NCBI GenBank assembly: GCA_030248065.1
Contig: JASAMV010006597.1
Location: forward strand, 1 to 64,000
Length of the DNA stretch: 64,000 bases
Source: Rhynchonema sp. JSB1_4
Lineage: Eukaryota; Nematoda; Chromadorea; Monhysterida; Xyalidae
Direction: 5' to 3'
The translations under genes and the position numbers were made by a program. The notes under the pieces are model-generated. The model had not been told where the DNA came from, did no database searches, and worked only from the letters and a program-made list of their open reading frames with translations. The first letter of the stretch is position 1. Each line of letters starts with the position of its first letter. Below, piece by piece: positions 34,335 to 47,800 of this stretch.

Positions 34335-34791
34335 CGAGTGGAGGAATTTTAGTCAATGTTATGATTCATCAATCTAAACGTTGGTCGTCTGTATAGTATC
34401 AATAATTTTGTCCGAATATCCGACTTACGTAACTCAAAACCACAGCTTCATTACTATACTGTTGAGTTTGTTGTTCCTGTTTGTTATTATCCATTCTGTT
34501 CCGGTGTTGAATGAAGCATATAAATGCTTCTGCTGATTGATCAGAGTCTGTTTTGTTTTGTGATTTGATATGGGTATTGATATCAATGATTTGATGGTTA
34601 ACAATAGCCTTCTTGTTGTGTGTTTTTGATTTTGGAGCGTGGACTTAAATAAAGAAACGTCCATTTGGTCGTCTTCGAAATGTTTTGTAATAACTTGGTG
34701 TTCTGCTTCACCAGGGCCTTGCGGTCTATTTACTTTCAACTTTTCATCGCACCTTTAGTGTGAAAGAAAATCGAGATCTTTTCCAGATCCC

Positions 34792-37700
34792 ATGCTTGCC
34801 CCAGGTATGCTGGATACGTCCGATATGATGTCTGCGCTCCAAGCTGAATCTCCGGGTCCTCCAGCCTTACAGCCCGATGGCAAACCTTCCAGATACGTCC
34901 CATGGGAGCCGCACAAGGCTGCTGTGTCCGCTTCGGGTAGGTTGTAAAAACCATCGTCCTGTTTTTCTTTCTTTCGTATACGAGACCAAACGTTGAAAGC
35001 CAACTGCTAGCTGAGGTCCAAATTCCGCGACTCGCATTGACAATGCAGACAGAGTAGTCACATGTGACGTGCACGTGGCCAACGTCAGCAGAAGCCTGAA
35101 ACATTGCTTCGCGTGCGGACTTTACGTGCCTTGTCAAATTTTGTCGCCTGGCTTTTTGCATTTTCAAGGTGAATCGCACAATTTCGACTTTTGCTAGATG
35201 CAACTGGGCTGCAGGTCCATTGCTAGGACCAATATAAAAATAAGGAAAGACGAATAAAACGGTAACTTTTATCTAGCAGGAATTCATTCCCCGTTTATAA
35301 CTTCGTCAGGAAACCGATCAAAGAAGCGGACCGGTTCCAAGTGCGAAAAGCAGAAAAAATCGAGCGAAACACACCAGCGGTCACCGTTGCCGTCGAAGAG
35401 CGACTTTCAGCCAAAACCGTACAAAATTGAGCCACAGGTGAGCATTGAGATGTAATCTAGCTGTGATTTATTCGAATTCCAGAAATAAAAAAACAGTAGG
35501 GTATTTTCCTCGCAGGTTTATCGAAGCAAATCTAGCAAGGAACTGAGCATATCAAGCCCATATGAAGATCCGACGCCTTCGGATCCTGTTATGGAGTCGC
35601 CGAAACCGCAGGTACATAGTTCGGCACTCATCATGCATAGAAAAGAGCAAATTGGTTATCATTCACACGCTTCATTTATTGTTACGAATGAGTTGGCAGC
35701 ACCACAGCTGTGTCCATGGCGTTTGGGTCTAAAACAATGGCCAATTATCATTGCATCTGCACCCACTTATGTTTCAAAGAATGACTAGGATACCCAGCGA
35801 AAAGTGTATTTGCTGGCAGTTCAAACCGGACGGACAATAAAACAATTGGTCACATTTTGAAACTTATTCTTGATAATCGCACATACATGCACCAAACGGC
35901 TTTTTGGTACGTAAGAATAACTTGAACAACGGGTCAATTATGACCGGCTCTCTCATTTCTCAACTGCTGTCAAAAACGATTCTAAGCAGTAGAAAAATGT
36001 CGCAAAAATGGACTTGTGATCAGGATCAGGCACATGTATTTTGTCCAACTGTTTTATTGCTTACAGGCGCACGAAACAATTGACTCCTCCGCTTCATATC
36101 TGGCAGAAATCCAACGCCTTCAACAGGCCGTGTCTGAGCTGAAAGCGTCCAACGAAAGACTGAGTGTCGAAAAACAGTCACTCGATGACCAATTAATTGT
36201 CCAGAATAAAGTATGTTTCTTCGGCTTCGGGTTTATTTTATTTCAGCATATTTTGTTTCAAGTAAGGTTATTCCCAGGTGAACGCAGAGCTGAAACGTTT
36301 GCTGGTCGCAACGATGGGTGATGATCTGCAGACGCATGTGGATTGCCTGAGTCAGGACAAGGTAGCAACTAAGTTCTTGTTCTTTTTAGCGAAGTACACA
36401 GGGCCAAAGTATTTCTTACAGTGCCTCCTTTGTATATAGGTGCGTCTGGCAGCCAACATTGACCACTACAGCCAAAAGGCCAGCGCCGCGAGTGAACATG
36501 TTGAACAGATGGCCATTGATGCCGACCTGTGGAGATCAAAATTCCTGGCCACAAGGTTTGCTGCTTTTGTCCTGTTCATGGCAGTGTTGGAGGTACTCTG
36601 GAGGGGGGATACCTACTGTACCAGAGTCGATGGCCTGGGGGGTTATGTACCTAGGGGAGGCTTGGGGTGGTAGGTTTTTTGGGTGAAAATTTTTGATGTG
36701 TTTATTATGTGTGGAATCGTGTGAAAACGTAGTATTTGCGCGCGCGAATTTTGGGTAATTTGAGGTAAAAACCACTGATTTTACACTAATTTTGGCCATT
36801 TTGGTCAAAAATTGGCACTTTTGGTGCAAAATCGGGGGGATACCTACTGTACCGGGGTGAAAATCGGGGGGGGGGGGGGTACCTACTGTATCATGCCAAA
36901 CATCGGAGGGGATACCTACTGTACCAGGCGAGGGGGGATACCGACTGTACTGGGGGGGGCTACCCCCCAAACGCCCCCACCTCCGACACTGGTTCATGGT
37001 GACAACAAACAATATGTGGAGGCAAGTTTTTGTTTTGCGTCGAATTGCAAGACTGAAAAGGGTGAGAGAGAGTATCGATAATGTTATTAGCACGCTTATT
37101 AACATGCCCGTTGCTTGGTGATGTGTTATGCCAATGATCTTCTTGTAGTTGGTGTATACTTGCGTATTTTTCCGCAAAATATATTTTTGAAAAAAAAACC
37201 GTTTTTTCGGAAAAAAACCGTTTTTTTCCTAATATTTTTCCAGTACTTAAGGATACCCATGGTCCAAAAACGCCTATTTTGGAGAAAATTTTGTCGGGAA
37301 ATGGCCTGAAACAGGCTAAAAATGCAATTTTAGATTAAAAAGTGCTCATTTTGAACTGTTCAGTACCGATTTACATTGGTTTTGACAACATCCTCTCGCA
37401 ACCTTGGAAAATATCTCGGAAATTTTTGAAAAAAAAACGTTTTTTTTTTTCAAAAGTTGCCACTTGGAAAAATTTCCGCAAAAATAAAAACGTATTTTTC
37501 CGGGCCTCGGAAAAAACGTTTTTTTTTCGGCCCGCAAGTATAAGTTGGTGTTACTCCTGCACATAATTGTCCAAATACAGGGTGTTTTCTCCGTACCCAC
37601 GTTGATCACTGTTTTAAGGCGTATGTTGTTGATATCAAGTAGCTATTTCAAAAAACTCGGTAAGATAATTATCTGTGCAACACCCTGTATTTCAACCGTT

Positions 37701-38313
37701 GTTTTTTTCTCACATAAACCAACGAATTATCCATCATCAATGTGTTGCAGCGTGATGCTGGACGAACTGGTTGGCTGGCGGGTGTTCCTGATCGAGCAAT
37801 GTGAACGCTCGCAAATGTTATTGGCTGCGATGCTGCAACAGAACGTCGCTGATCACACGTTGATGACACAGGTGTTACGGTAAGTCAATTGATTACTGTA
37901 TGTAAGTCGGCACTGATGATGAGCGCCTGATGCACCGAAAATCTATCACAGCGATCTTCGTCACATGGCCGCACTGGTTGGTTGTTCGTCTGATGTTTCG
38001 CCCGCTAATGATATGACATCGAATGAGCTGGCCCGGGAGGTGACACATTTGGTTGGCGCAGTGAAACGGAGATTGACAGCGAATAATAACAATCATGAAG
38101 TGGGGGATCAGAAGGACACGACCGGTTGTGAAAAAGTGACTGTGCATCTGACACCGGCAGAGGTCACCGCCAGACAGGTAGGATAATGACTTTCACAAAA
38201 TGGTCAGAAAATTTCCAGTTTTTCTGGTGGGTTGGTGTACAGTATGTGGGTGAACATTAAATGTTTTATTTTCAATCCAGAACATTTTGTCGCACTTCTG
38301 CCTTCAATCGTGA
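34792..38313 (+). CDS. BLZF1: Golgin-45 (basic leucine zipper nuclear factor 1)
   Basis: Coiled-coil Golgi tether that works with Rab2 and GRASP55 in animals. Nine exons: 34792-34936 (MLAPGMLDTS, then RYVPWEPHKAAVS), 35310-35437, 35516-35611 (Lys/Ser-rich), 36067-36210 (ASYLAEIQRLQQAVSELKAS, coiled coil), 36278-36361 (VNAELKRLLVATMGDDLQ, the family hallmark), 36440-36555 (DADLWRSKFLA), 37751-37879 (VMLDELVGWR), 37952-38177 and 38281-38313. Phases are consistent throughout and the stop is at 38311-38313. Intron 6 (1.2 kb) owes most of its length to three MITEs. The start is 458 bp past the PSMA1 stop, same strand; separate promoters are likely. Confidence 0.9.
36582..36991. mobile_element. CAGTG-type hAT MITE, member 3, with GATACCTACTGTACC motifs
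   Basis: Ends CAGTGTTGGAGG and CCTCCGACACTG with exact 8-bp target duplication GTTCATGG (36574-36581, 36992-36999). GATACCTACTGTACC-like motifs recur at about 36608, 36839, 36881, 36911 and 36937. AT-rich core with TTTTGGCCATTTTGG. In golgin-45 intron 6. Confidence 0.92.
37155..37542. mobile_element. hAT-like MITE, TATACTTGCG family, copy 3
   Basis: Termini TATACTTGCG...CGCAAGTATA, exact 8-bp target duplication AGTTGGTG (37147-37154, 37543-37550). Collinear with the 7624 copy. In golgin-45 intron 6. Confidence 0.92.
37578..37687. mobile_element. Small mariner-like MITE
   Basis: CAGGGTGTT...AACACCCTG flanked by TA on both sides (37576-37577, 37688-37689), the Tc1/mariner pattern. About 110 bp, in golgin-45 intron 6. 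Confidence 0.8.
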
Positions 38314-38559
38314 GCCGCAGTTTATCCGTTCAGTGGAACATTTTGAGGTCAACATGGTGAAATTGCATGAAAAACACAATTGTGTATAGGCAATCCGCCA
38401 GCTCATGGCACCCCACACACACACACAGGCTGCACGCTACACAATTGCAGTCAATGAATGCATCTATTCTCTGCAGTTATCCGTTGAAAGATCCCCAAAC
38501 TTTGCAACAGTGCAGAAAAGTATTATGTCAAGCAGCAAATGTGAACCGAATAAATTAAA

Positions 38560-38904
38560 ATGGGGCCATCAAAGTATGACACTCGCTCAACGTGCACATT
38601 TTGTTTAGAAAATGGCGTCTGCAAGCGCTGTGTGCATAAAAAGTGCCGTGAGCCGATGGATTGCCCATACGCTTTTTCAGGCGATCGAGCTGGACATATC
38701 GCAATGGTACGCGTCATCCACAAGTCCGTGCGACGAATCTCGTCGATCAAATTCAGCGGCAAGACAGGCAAAATTGTTGGGTATGCCCACCAATTGTGTC
38801 TATCGAAATCTCACCATCTCGTGCTGCAAGAAATGCGCTGGCAAGGAGATTCAGTTGGTCTAAGTTGTCGGCGTGAACAAGGAAATCGCACTTTTTTGTG
38901 CTGA
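38560..38904 (+). other. Unassigned open region after golgin-45
   Basis: Two overlapping plus-strand frames are open: one has CTFCLENGVCKRCVHKKCRE (38593 on), the other (from 38612) MASASAVCIKSAVSRW, later LTISCCKKCAGKEI. The second has a vague resemblance to the segment preceding the zinc-binding CULT domain of cereblon, but the downstream half of that domain was not found. No start, splice sites or frame could be confirmed. Confidence 0.2.
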
Positions 38905-39898
38905 ATGTCAACTTTATTGTGGTGAAGCACAGAGCTTCGGACAAAAATTTGTTATCTTCCACGTGTGTTATTTGTGACATTTCACGGTTCTGTCCGTTTT
39001 CGGTGGGTCTTACTTTCACTAAATACGAAAATACGATTATTTCATGAGGCTGTTACTATTTTCATACGGAACTTTTACTTACTCATTGAATATCTCGATT
39101 GTTTTCTGAGCAATTCTGATGAAACTGGTTTTATAGATCATGTTGTGAAAAACAAGATGATTGACAAAATCGATTCAAAATAATGTAATGCTCTCATCTG
39201 CGTTTATTTTGATTTTCGGAACGAACGGTGCTCAAACTGTTTATTTGTATTTATTGATGTTGATATTCGATTTAGAGTATAGTACGTACAGTATGTCGCA
39301 ACGTTAGTCGGCACTTCTCGAAGTTTTATGAGCTGTAACTTAAAAAATGCTTAATTTGATTGTGAACTTTACCCATCTGTGATTTTTTGGTGTGGTATCA
39401 ATTTATTTCGGCCTGTTAGAATAATAAAACCTGTCCCAAAGCATGTACGGTCGTGTCAAAAAGCAGCAAACCAATTCGTTTTCTTTATTCATCGATTTTG
39501 CTATAATTGCGATGTTGCTGTTTTCGACATACGAGAAACGAAAACAAAATTGCAAAAACTGTGCAAGTGATTTTGGAGTGTTTCTGTATCGCTCTTATTC
39601 GTTGATGTTTCATGATGCACACAAATATGTATAGTTGGCAAGAAATAGTGAGATCGGAAATAGATACATGGCACAGCAGCGTGCCTCAAAAAGTACCGCC
39701 AAGCACAATGGGCAAGCTCTGATATGGCACTCCCCGGAAATACACAGATGTAGATCTTGTTTCACGATCCTATCACAGCTCGAGTCAGACGAGCAGTGCT
39801 TCATCATTTTTTATATGTCAAATAGGCAACCGCCACCAGCACAACACTGCCCCTTACCACCGTGTAAGCACTGCACGTCCGGACTTTATGGTCCACGT
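38905..39898. other. Gene-free stretch
   Basis: AT-rich sequence with no recognisable coding exon, hairpin or transposon end. Includes the 3' flank of the neuropeptide gene (minus strand). Confidence 0.4.
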
Positions 39899-40867
39899 TT
39901 ACCAGACACCCGAATCCAACATATCCAACGCACGACCGCGTTTCCAAACTCCGCTATCGAGCATGTCCAGAGCCCTGCCCCTCTTCCACACGCCTGAATC
40001 AAGCATGTCCAGCGTGCGGCCTCGTTTATAGATGCCTGCGTCAGAAAATGGACCGTTAGATTCATTCTAGACCGTAAGGTAATTGGGCTGCGTGAAGTTG
40101 TTTGGTTACTGCTTGAAATTTACACATAACGATGTGGGTTTCTTATTTTTGTTTCCTCCCCTTGGGTTCAGCAATGCTCATCAGCTTTGATGTCGTACAG
40201 ACTCGATATTTCAATTTTGCTGACAATTTGTCGTTTTCATCCTGCTACAGCATGAGGTTTTTGGGATGTGACCTTATCGCTCTGGGGGCTTTTGCGTTGA
40301 TGACAAAACTTGATGTTGGATTGATTCACAGAAGAAGACCGTAAAGCTTTAGACCGTAGATTATGCAAAATAGACCGTCAAATCACTCACCAGAATCGAG
40401 CATATCTAACGGTCTAGCCCGTTTCCACACTCCGCTGTCCAGCATGTCTAACGCGCGACCGCGTTTCCAAACTCCGCTATCGAGCATGTCCAAGGCCCTG
40501 CCCCTCTTCCACACGCCCGAATCAAGCATGTCAAGGGTGCGGCCACGTTTCATTGGCCCGTCACGGCGCCAGATTAGAAAACCGGGATTGTCCGCCTGTG
40601 GAATTGAGTATCCTTTACATTATTTTGGAATTTTTTTACTAAATAAATGTGATCAACAGAATTATACAAAGCTTGAAATGGTCCCACATATTTCCGACCC
40701 AACCAACCCCACTGCGTTTGCCATCTGACGACTGATCTGGATTGTGTCGGATCGGCACCGTTTTGTAGATGACCCGCGAAATTTGCGGCGCTGACAGTGT
40801 TGGCTGCAAACAAAGGTGCGGCAATGGTGATGTATATTGATGCACTGCATTTCGCGCGCACTGACAA
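39899..40867 (-). CDS. Neuropeptide precursor with seven LDMLDSG peptides (orcokinin/NLP-14-like)
   Basis: Exon 2 (40595-40391) reads ADNPGFLIWRRDGPMKR, then three GR(T/A)LDMLDSGVW-KR units and ARPLDMLDSG at its 3' end; its donor is GTGAGT. Exon 3 (40035-39899) restores the frame as IYKR, then three more GR(T/A)LDMLDSGVW units, and stops with TAA directly after the last Trp, so the last peptide needs no C-terminal dibasic site. Lys-Arg lies between all copies, as expected for prohormone convertase cleavage. Exon 1 is less sure: the frame from ATG 40867 (MSVRAKCSASIYITIAAPLF) is signal-like, with a GTGGGA donor near 40652. The core ALDMLDSG resembles ALDGLDGSG of nematode orcokinin-type peptides, but the usual GFGF end is replaced by VW. 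Confidence 0.78.
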
Positions 40868-41149
40868 TCAAACTGACACAGGCAGCTAATAAACACCAAA
40901 CCCAAACCCTAATTGTGAAACATCACCCAAATAAACGCACCGCAACGACGCACGCCAACAGAACGACAAGTGTGCCTAGTTGAACGACTGCATTTGACAT
41001 TATGGGAGACGCCGAGTACACAGTAATAATAATAATGCGTAAGAAATAGTGCCGCGTCGGTATTGCCCTGAAAGCATATATATTGAAGCATACAGTATAT
41101 ATAAGCATATATAGTGAAAGCCTGAATATTGTTAAAGCAACGTTGTTTG

Positions 41150-41600
41150 ACTTGCCCTCCTGAAAGTTCGTACACCCAAATATTAAAGCCACGAAATGCA
41201 CATCTAGTATAGTCCAACCAGGTGCTGATGAGACGACTCTTTTTAAAGCTTGCTTGGCCAGATTCAAAAATAGGCGGGTTACACGGGTTTTCACAAACAA
41301 AAGAAAGAGATTGGGCCGAGAGACATGCTGACAAGTTCCAGCTGGCTGACCTCAATTTGTTGCGTGCTTACGCGAACAGCAACGTCGTTCAACACACAAA
41401 TGTTTTGGAAGTCAAAAGGGAATTTACGCACCGAGGTGGAGAGCGTGTTTCTAAAAAAATACATGCGTTTCTCTTTCTTTCCGTTCCGAAATACGTGCAA
41501 CCGGAACATCATTGGATCCGTTCAAGTCAACTTCAAAATAAGTCGTCTCATGAGTTCGTGGCAGGACTATACAACAGTACACAGCACGAATAGCAATGGT
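41150..41600. repeat. Degenerate inverted repeat
   Basis: Left arm (41280-41190, read on the minus strand) and right arm (41515-41590, plus strand) share AGTCGTCTCATnAG and GGACTATAC blocks and translate to related strings (FKKSRLISTWLDYT and FKISRLMSSWQDYT). Either a worn foldback element or an inverted duplication of an unknown exon. Confidence 0.5.
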
Positions 41601-42538
41601 AACCATCTGTGTTGTTTGTAATCTAATTAGCACACAGTATCGTGGTATACAACATAAACAGGTGTGGTATACCTAATGTCGGAAAGTGGGGAGACAACTT
41701 CAGACCTGAACCCAGCTGCAATCACTCCACTATTCCGTAAACAAGAGAATTTGGCATTCGGATAGGATGTCAAAATGATAAGACGTTTCGGCGTCAGGTC
41801 TCGCATTCGGATGTGAGCAGGCGGCAGGGTGCAACTTGGCACGCGCAAGCGCACCTTAAGTTTATTGGCTTAAAGTGTCAACATTAACAGACCACACACC
41901 CGCCCGATCCTGAAAGTGCAACAAAATGGGGTGGACCAGTCACCACATACATACATAACGTAAGTTGGTCTTGACACACGGAACCCAAGTAATTGAAAAC
42001 GTCAATGCCCGTGACGGTCAAATGTTCAGCACGAATGAAACTTCTGAGAGTGTTTGTCCCTTGACCATGACCATGACCAAGGTGTTCTATATGTAGTAGT
42101 GCTGGGTAATTGCAGTGGCTAATAAGTGCCTGGACACTGGAAAACCTATGGATGCAATTGCAACATCGTGAAACCCACATCATGTTGTGAGTTTCACCGT
42201 TTACGTATATCCAGATGCTGTGTGCTGGCACAACTTCAATTTTTCTTTGTAATATTTATACGTATAAATACTACAAACAAAAAGGAAATTTTAAGTTGAC
42301 ATGTGTTTTTGCCGTTCGCTTTCAAGACGCCAAATTATGGGCTCGTGTGGGTGTCGTATTATGTACATTACATAATGTGGGTACTGCATCGCCTACCAGT
42401 CCCGATACCACAGTAGTGAAGCTAAATAAAACTAATTACAAATACAGCAAGTTCAAGTTGACTGACAGCAATAAACATGCACACACGTGGGGAAGGTTAT
42501 ACACGCGTGGTATAATAATAATGAAGGCTTATACTACG

Positions 42539-42729
42539 GTGGTCAACTCAAGTGGTCAAATCACTTAGTCAACTCACTTTGTAGAGTCGTCAACTCACCC
42601 CGAATGGATCAGAATGTCATGTTGTAGTAGTGTGTTTCTCGCACTCACTCGGGGCCGCTGTGAGTCAAATCACTTCGTCACCCACAGGCTGTCAGTTGAC
42701 GAAGTGATTTGACCACTTGAGTTGACCAC
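42539..42729. mobile_element. Inverted-repeat MITE, GTGGTCAACTC ends, copy 1
   Basis: GTGGTCAACTCAAGTGGTCA and TGACCACTTGAGTTGACCAC at the two ends, with AAATCACTTnGTCAACT continuing inward. Related to 44744-44815. Confidence 0.8.
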
Positions 42730-43807
42730 TGCACGATCAGTCATGTCGAAGGCTTAGCAACCCATCCCACAACGTGTTTGCGTTGCGACACAGCAGAATT
42801 ACGGTGAGGGCGGACATTCATAACAGATCCTATATTTAAAGGGGTACCCGAGGTACAATTTATATTGCCGCTTTTGCCTAACCCATATACAATGTATAGT
42901 ACTAGGTATTTAAAAGTCATTGGAATGAAACTACAGTGCAGAGTAGGAACCCACAGGCCGAAGTTTGAACCGGCGGCACAAAATATTGCAACTGGAAAGT
43001 GTCAGATCTGAGCTTATCGCCCGGGGCCACAACAAAGCTGCAAATGTGACAAATTCTGAACAGAGCGCTGGTATGGTGAAATGCGATTAAAGTTGACAAG
43101 TCAGATCTCAGAGACCCTGTTTACAGTAGTCCGGCCAAAACTTCGCTGCAGATCTGACGCAAAAGAATGATGTTTACTGTGCTCGGCTGTAAGTAGTACC
43201 GCGTATATCCATACCTAACGACCAGACATGTACTGCACCTTGTGTTTGTATGACGCACAAAACAATGATGCCCTGGGCTACGAAAAAGCAACAGATATAT
43301 CCTAAATTAGCCTCAGCACTCGTGGTCCGAAGACAACAACATACACGTGAACTGCGCAGACTCATACCTATGTACATTGTATGTACCTACAATCAGCAAC
43401 AAGTAATCCAATATACGCCCCCGCGCAACGGCGGGCCAAAACTGAGATGACTGATGCGCTGTTTTAGAGGTGGGGTGTTTGCGCTCGACAACAAATTTAG
43501 CATCGCCAAAATCAGTTCTGTTCTTGTGCAGAACTACGAATTTTTCGTAAAGTTAATCATCATCTGGGTAAAGCCGGGACTGAGTCAGCTTTTTTGCTTA
43601 TAAAAACCGACTGTAATTTTCCCAGTTACCGATGTGGTTGAACTGGATCTGACGAGCAAAATAATCAACACCTGATTAAAACTGTATGCGGGTCGCATCG
43701 ACAACAAAATAACGTGACCCGCACCTTACATAACAGCCTTCCACGAATCGCAAAAAAAAGTCCGATGTGCCAAACTGCCAAATGCCAAACCAACCATGAA
43801 ACATACA

Positions 43808-44039
43808 TTAGGGTGATATTTTCGAAACGGTGTGAAGGTCAGTTGGGTGTAAAGGTTGGTGGAAAGCTCGGTCGACAGCTCAGTGTGATAGACCTCGGTG
43901 TACACTTGAAACATTCCACGTCAATAACAGGCAATGTTTCACGTTTACACCGAGCTACGCCGACCGAGCTTTCGACCGAACTTTACACCGACCTTTACGC
44001 CCAACTGACCTTTACACCGTTTCGAAAATTTCACCCATA
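43808..44039. mobile_element. Palindromic MITE, family F3 copy 2
   Basis: Ends TTAGGGTGATATTTTCGAAA and TTTCGAAAATTTCACCCATA, flanked by TA. Arms match 28785-29002. TGAAACATT (43909) pairs with AATGTTTCA (43933) beside the loop. Confidence 0.87.
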
Positions 44040-44743
44040 GTATGTACGTACACAGTGCTTGCGATGGCTTGGCGGTTCTTGCACCAGAAAAATGAAGCTT
44101 TTCGCACAAAACGGACCCGTGTCGTGCTTCGAGAATGTATATACTGTAAGTGATGATGGCTCCATTTAGCCAGGTTCAACAGAACATTAATTTTATGCGC
44201 GGGGGATGGCCAGACGTTTTCTGCCTCCTAAACACCACGACTGGTAACAATGCCGACGTGCACAAGCACTGAGAAGTTCCAAGTACAAGTTCGGCTGTTA
44301 TTCCAGATTCTAATGTAGGGCGGTACCTCGATTCCATCGTGTCGGAACTTGATAGGAATTTCCGTTTAATGGAAGCAGCTGATTAACCCGAAACTGGCGG
44401 ACGCCGGCGGGAAAATGTTTCGAAAGCGGTATTTTCCCATCAATTTCATGCTCGCATGCATGGCTTAAAACGGTCCATGTGCCGTTGCTAACACCGCCGT
44501 TTTTGGCTGGTGTCAGCTTTCGTTTTCCAACTCGCACATCCTAGTCAAAGTCGAGACTGAGCAGGCAACAGAATGAAAGAGAGACATACAACACGGTTTT
44601 CTTGAGGAAAAAACGCGAAAAGTCATGAAAAAATCTAGAGGTTGAAAACTGGGCACTAAATTTGATAATGGCGGGTGGCATGGTATTATCAAATGATAAA
44701 AAAATTGAACTCCTACTTCGGCTTATAGGACTCAGACCGTCAT

Positions 44744-44815
44744 GTGGTCAACTCCCATGTAAATTTCTGGCGCTCATTTAGGGTTGCTTGAGGATGTCGA
44801 CGTTGAGTTGACCAC
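44744..44815. mobile_element. Inverted-repeat MITE, GTGGTCAACTC ends, short copy
   Basis: GTGGTCAACTC and GAGTTGACCAC enclose only 50 bp. A deletion derivative or solo ends of the family at 42539. Confidence 0.6.
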
Positions 44816-47800
44816 GTCAGTTGACGTGCTCGGTGCTCGAATCATATACTGTACAAACAGTAAAGTAAATTGAACAACGTGTCTGCAAATTTTAATCGGC
44901 CTTTGTTCATATCCAGCAATAAACCCGCCCACGCAGAATTCATTCAGACGAAACCCGCCAGTATACCTTGGGCATGTCTAGGGCAGAGTTTGACACGAGT
45001 CATATGAAAGATCACACAGATCGAATGCATCCACAAGCCAGAAAACCAAGCAGCAGTAGTAGCACATAACACTATAATCAAATTGGGTGACATCTGGTGT
45101 GTGACATGACACACATATACCATGGTACAGCACCTAGAAAGAGGCTTACTTTGGGAACAACAGCAACAAGTATGTACCATATACAATAGCTATATGTATC
45201 TATAAATCATGGTAGAGTTTCTGATCAAGTAAGAAGGCGCTGGCACGTGTGTTTAGCGAATCATTTCGATCAAAAGCACGAACAACAGCAGTTTGCTTGT
45301 AAATAACAAGAGTGGCATTGCGTCGGGTCCACCGGGGATTGAAAAGCAACGCGCACGTGCAGCACCACCGAATTCCCAACGAAACGATTGGTATTCTCGT
45401 AACAACGGTGGAAAACGTGATTGGATTGTGATATGTAGTGAGTAACCAAATGAGTTTTTCACCACGATAGAGTTGTGTTTTCGGTCAGTTTCAACAGCCT
45501 CGCGTAGTGCATGCAGGTCATCCATCGTAAGACCGAAGCGGATTATCCATGTAATTGGGAACAGACTGTTTGTTGAAACGGCGGTTGAAACGGAAAAGAA
45601 CCATTTAGCGACGATTACATTCTATTGAACGTAAACAGGCACTTCATGGACTCGTCTCTGGTTCGGCCAACGCACTTTCCCAGACACGTTCAAAAGCATA
45701 GCCTTAATGCACACGCTGTTTCTAATTTTACCTGGGTAACTGAACCGTAAAAATGTAAGTTTGCCGCAAAAACAACCGCACAACAGCCTTTTGCAGAATG
45801 CTGTCTTTAGGTTTGTGCAAAGAGAGCGAATATGAACTTGCGTCACAGACTTGGTGCATACAAATGCTTGACGCCTTTCTTGGTCAACAAACGGGGTGGG
45901 GGGGCGTAAGTGACTACGCGAAACTTGTGTCCCCAACCAGTTTGAATGCCAAAAATATAGACCTATGGTGCGCTGCCACAAAATAATGTTTAGCCATTAT
46001 TTCTAAGACCTCCTGGTCTTGAACGTCGGTTGGAAGGTCAATCGGTATTGTACAAACACGAAATCAAATGCGCATGTACTGAAATCCTCTCAATATGAGT
46101 CGAGATTACAAAACGAAACCAAGATGGCAAAGCGATGTGTTTTTTGAAACGAAAACGTGCAATTTTCTCAAGAAATGGCATTGTGTTGTTTGGGTGAAAT
46201 GACGAAAACACGGATTTCGAGGGACTTTAAATTGATCGATGGTCCCTCATTGCGATTGCGCCCACGCCGCGATGCCATTAACCCCGGGGATCAGCTTAAC
46301 AACCAAATGGGTTGGTGTTCAAAAGATATAGGGTTTTATGCGGAGCAGCAGACTACATACGGACAGTACGAGACACGGTGAAACATCAGCATCGAACGAA
46401 GCGATAAGACTTGTATTAGGCTGATTTAGCCGTTGTGGTGACACTGGAAATAAACCAAAGGCAACCGCGTCACTGTTGTCAACTGAGAATAAGTGTTTTC
46501 GTCCTTGGCGATGGGAAACATTAGTATGCAAAAATAGACCACCACGGCACCTGGATACAGTTTGACGATTTCGATACAAGCTAAAATGCAAACAACCGTA
46601 AGTAAACGACACGAGGTACATGTGTCGCATGACAAATTGATTAAAAACTGTCGAAAGTGCTACGTTTTTGCACTGTAAGCCGAAAGAAATTAAAAAGACC
46701 ATATTATTATTCACGCTTGACTTGCAGCTTGATACCCGACTGAAATTAAGCGTCGCGCCGACCGTAGCGATAGTGGCGTTTGCGTAACTAAAAGTATATT
46801 GGCATAAACTGACATTTTGAGCGCGTAATACAGAACAAAGTTCAATTCAGTATCATAACACACGCACTTGATATGCTTGAAATTTCCCCAGTCAATGATA
46901 CCGCTGCGCCTGGTGCACCTACTGTATATGACGTCGGGGAGATGATAATGGAAAGTCAGGATTGCACGATCGTGAGCAAAAGGGCACAAGTTCCATTCCT
47001 ATATACACACAGCCTGCAAGCTGTATGTATGTATGTATCAAATCCGAACAGAATCCAATGAAATTGTAATGACCCTCTGACGTCGATAAGCCACAATAGT
47101 TTTGTCACTTGTGTTTGTGGACTGGCTTCTTTGCGACGTGGCGTGGGTGAGCGCGTGATAGCCTGCATGTTTTGCTCACTTAATGAACCAGGGGACAAAC
47201 AGCGCTCAAACACTGCGTGATGTTTCATAAAGTAGCATGCATGTGGCGAATAATAAATTGCAAGAGCTTTGACTGACGGAAGACGGGTAACAAGGCACGC
47301 ATAAGCTCAGATCTGTGCATTCCATTCGCAAAAACATGTTACTTATTATAGTTTCACCTGTTCTGACCCGTCTGGCTGTGCGTGGTATGTATTTATAACT
47401 GAGTGTGATTCTAATTTTTCGTGAGCGATTCAGTAACATACATAGGTACGAAGTAAGCAAATGAAAACGAACATGTATTCGATCAATTTAGTCCGCGTTC
47501 CTCGGAATATGAAAAAATTACAGCGATAGGTACGGTACATATGCATGTAGGTGTGATGATAACGCACATTTGGCTTTTGATATCAATACAAAATAATGGA
47601 ACTTGTCACAAAACGAGTGCGCAGACAAAAGCTCGTATAGCACTAGAATAGGAAACAAACGTCAAAAGTAATCATTCAATGTCTGCTTGATTCCCAACGT
47701 CAGGGGCTCAGAATAGGATGAGATCGGAAGTGTACATAGCTACATAGTACTGTACCTCGCTTTTCAACTAATCGTACGGGTACGAGTATTATTAGGCATG

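Noticed and set aside
36536..37177. Minus-strand ORF of about 213 codons across golgin-45 intron 6
   Set aside because: It runs through a hAT MITE and golgin exon 6 in antisense; low-complexity PP/GTVGIPP repeats come from the MITE motif.
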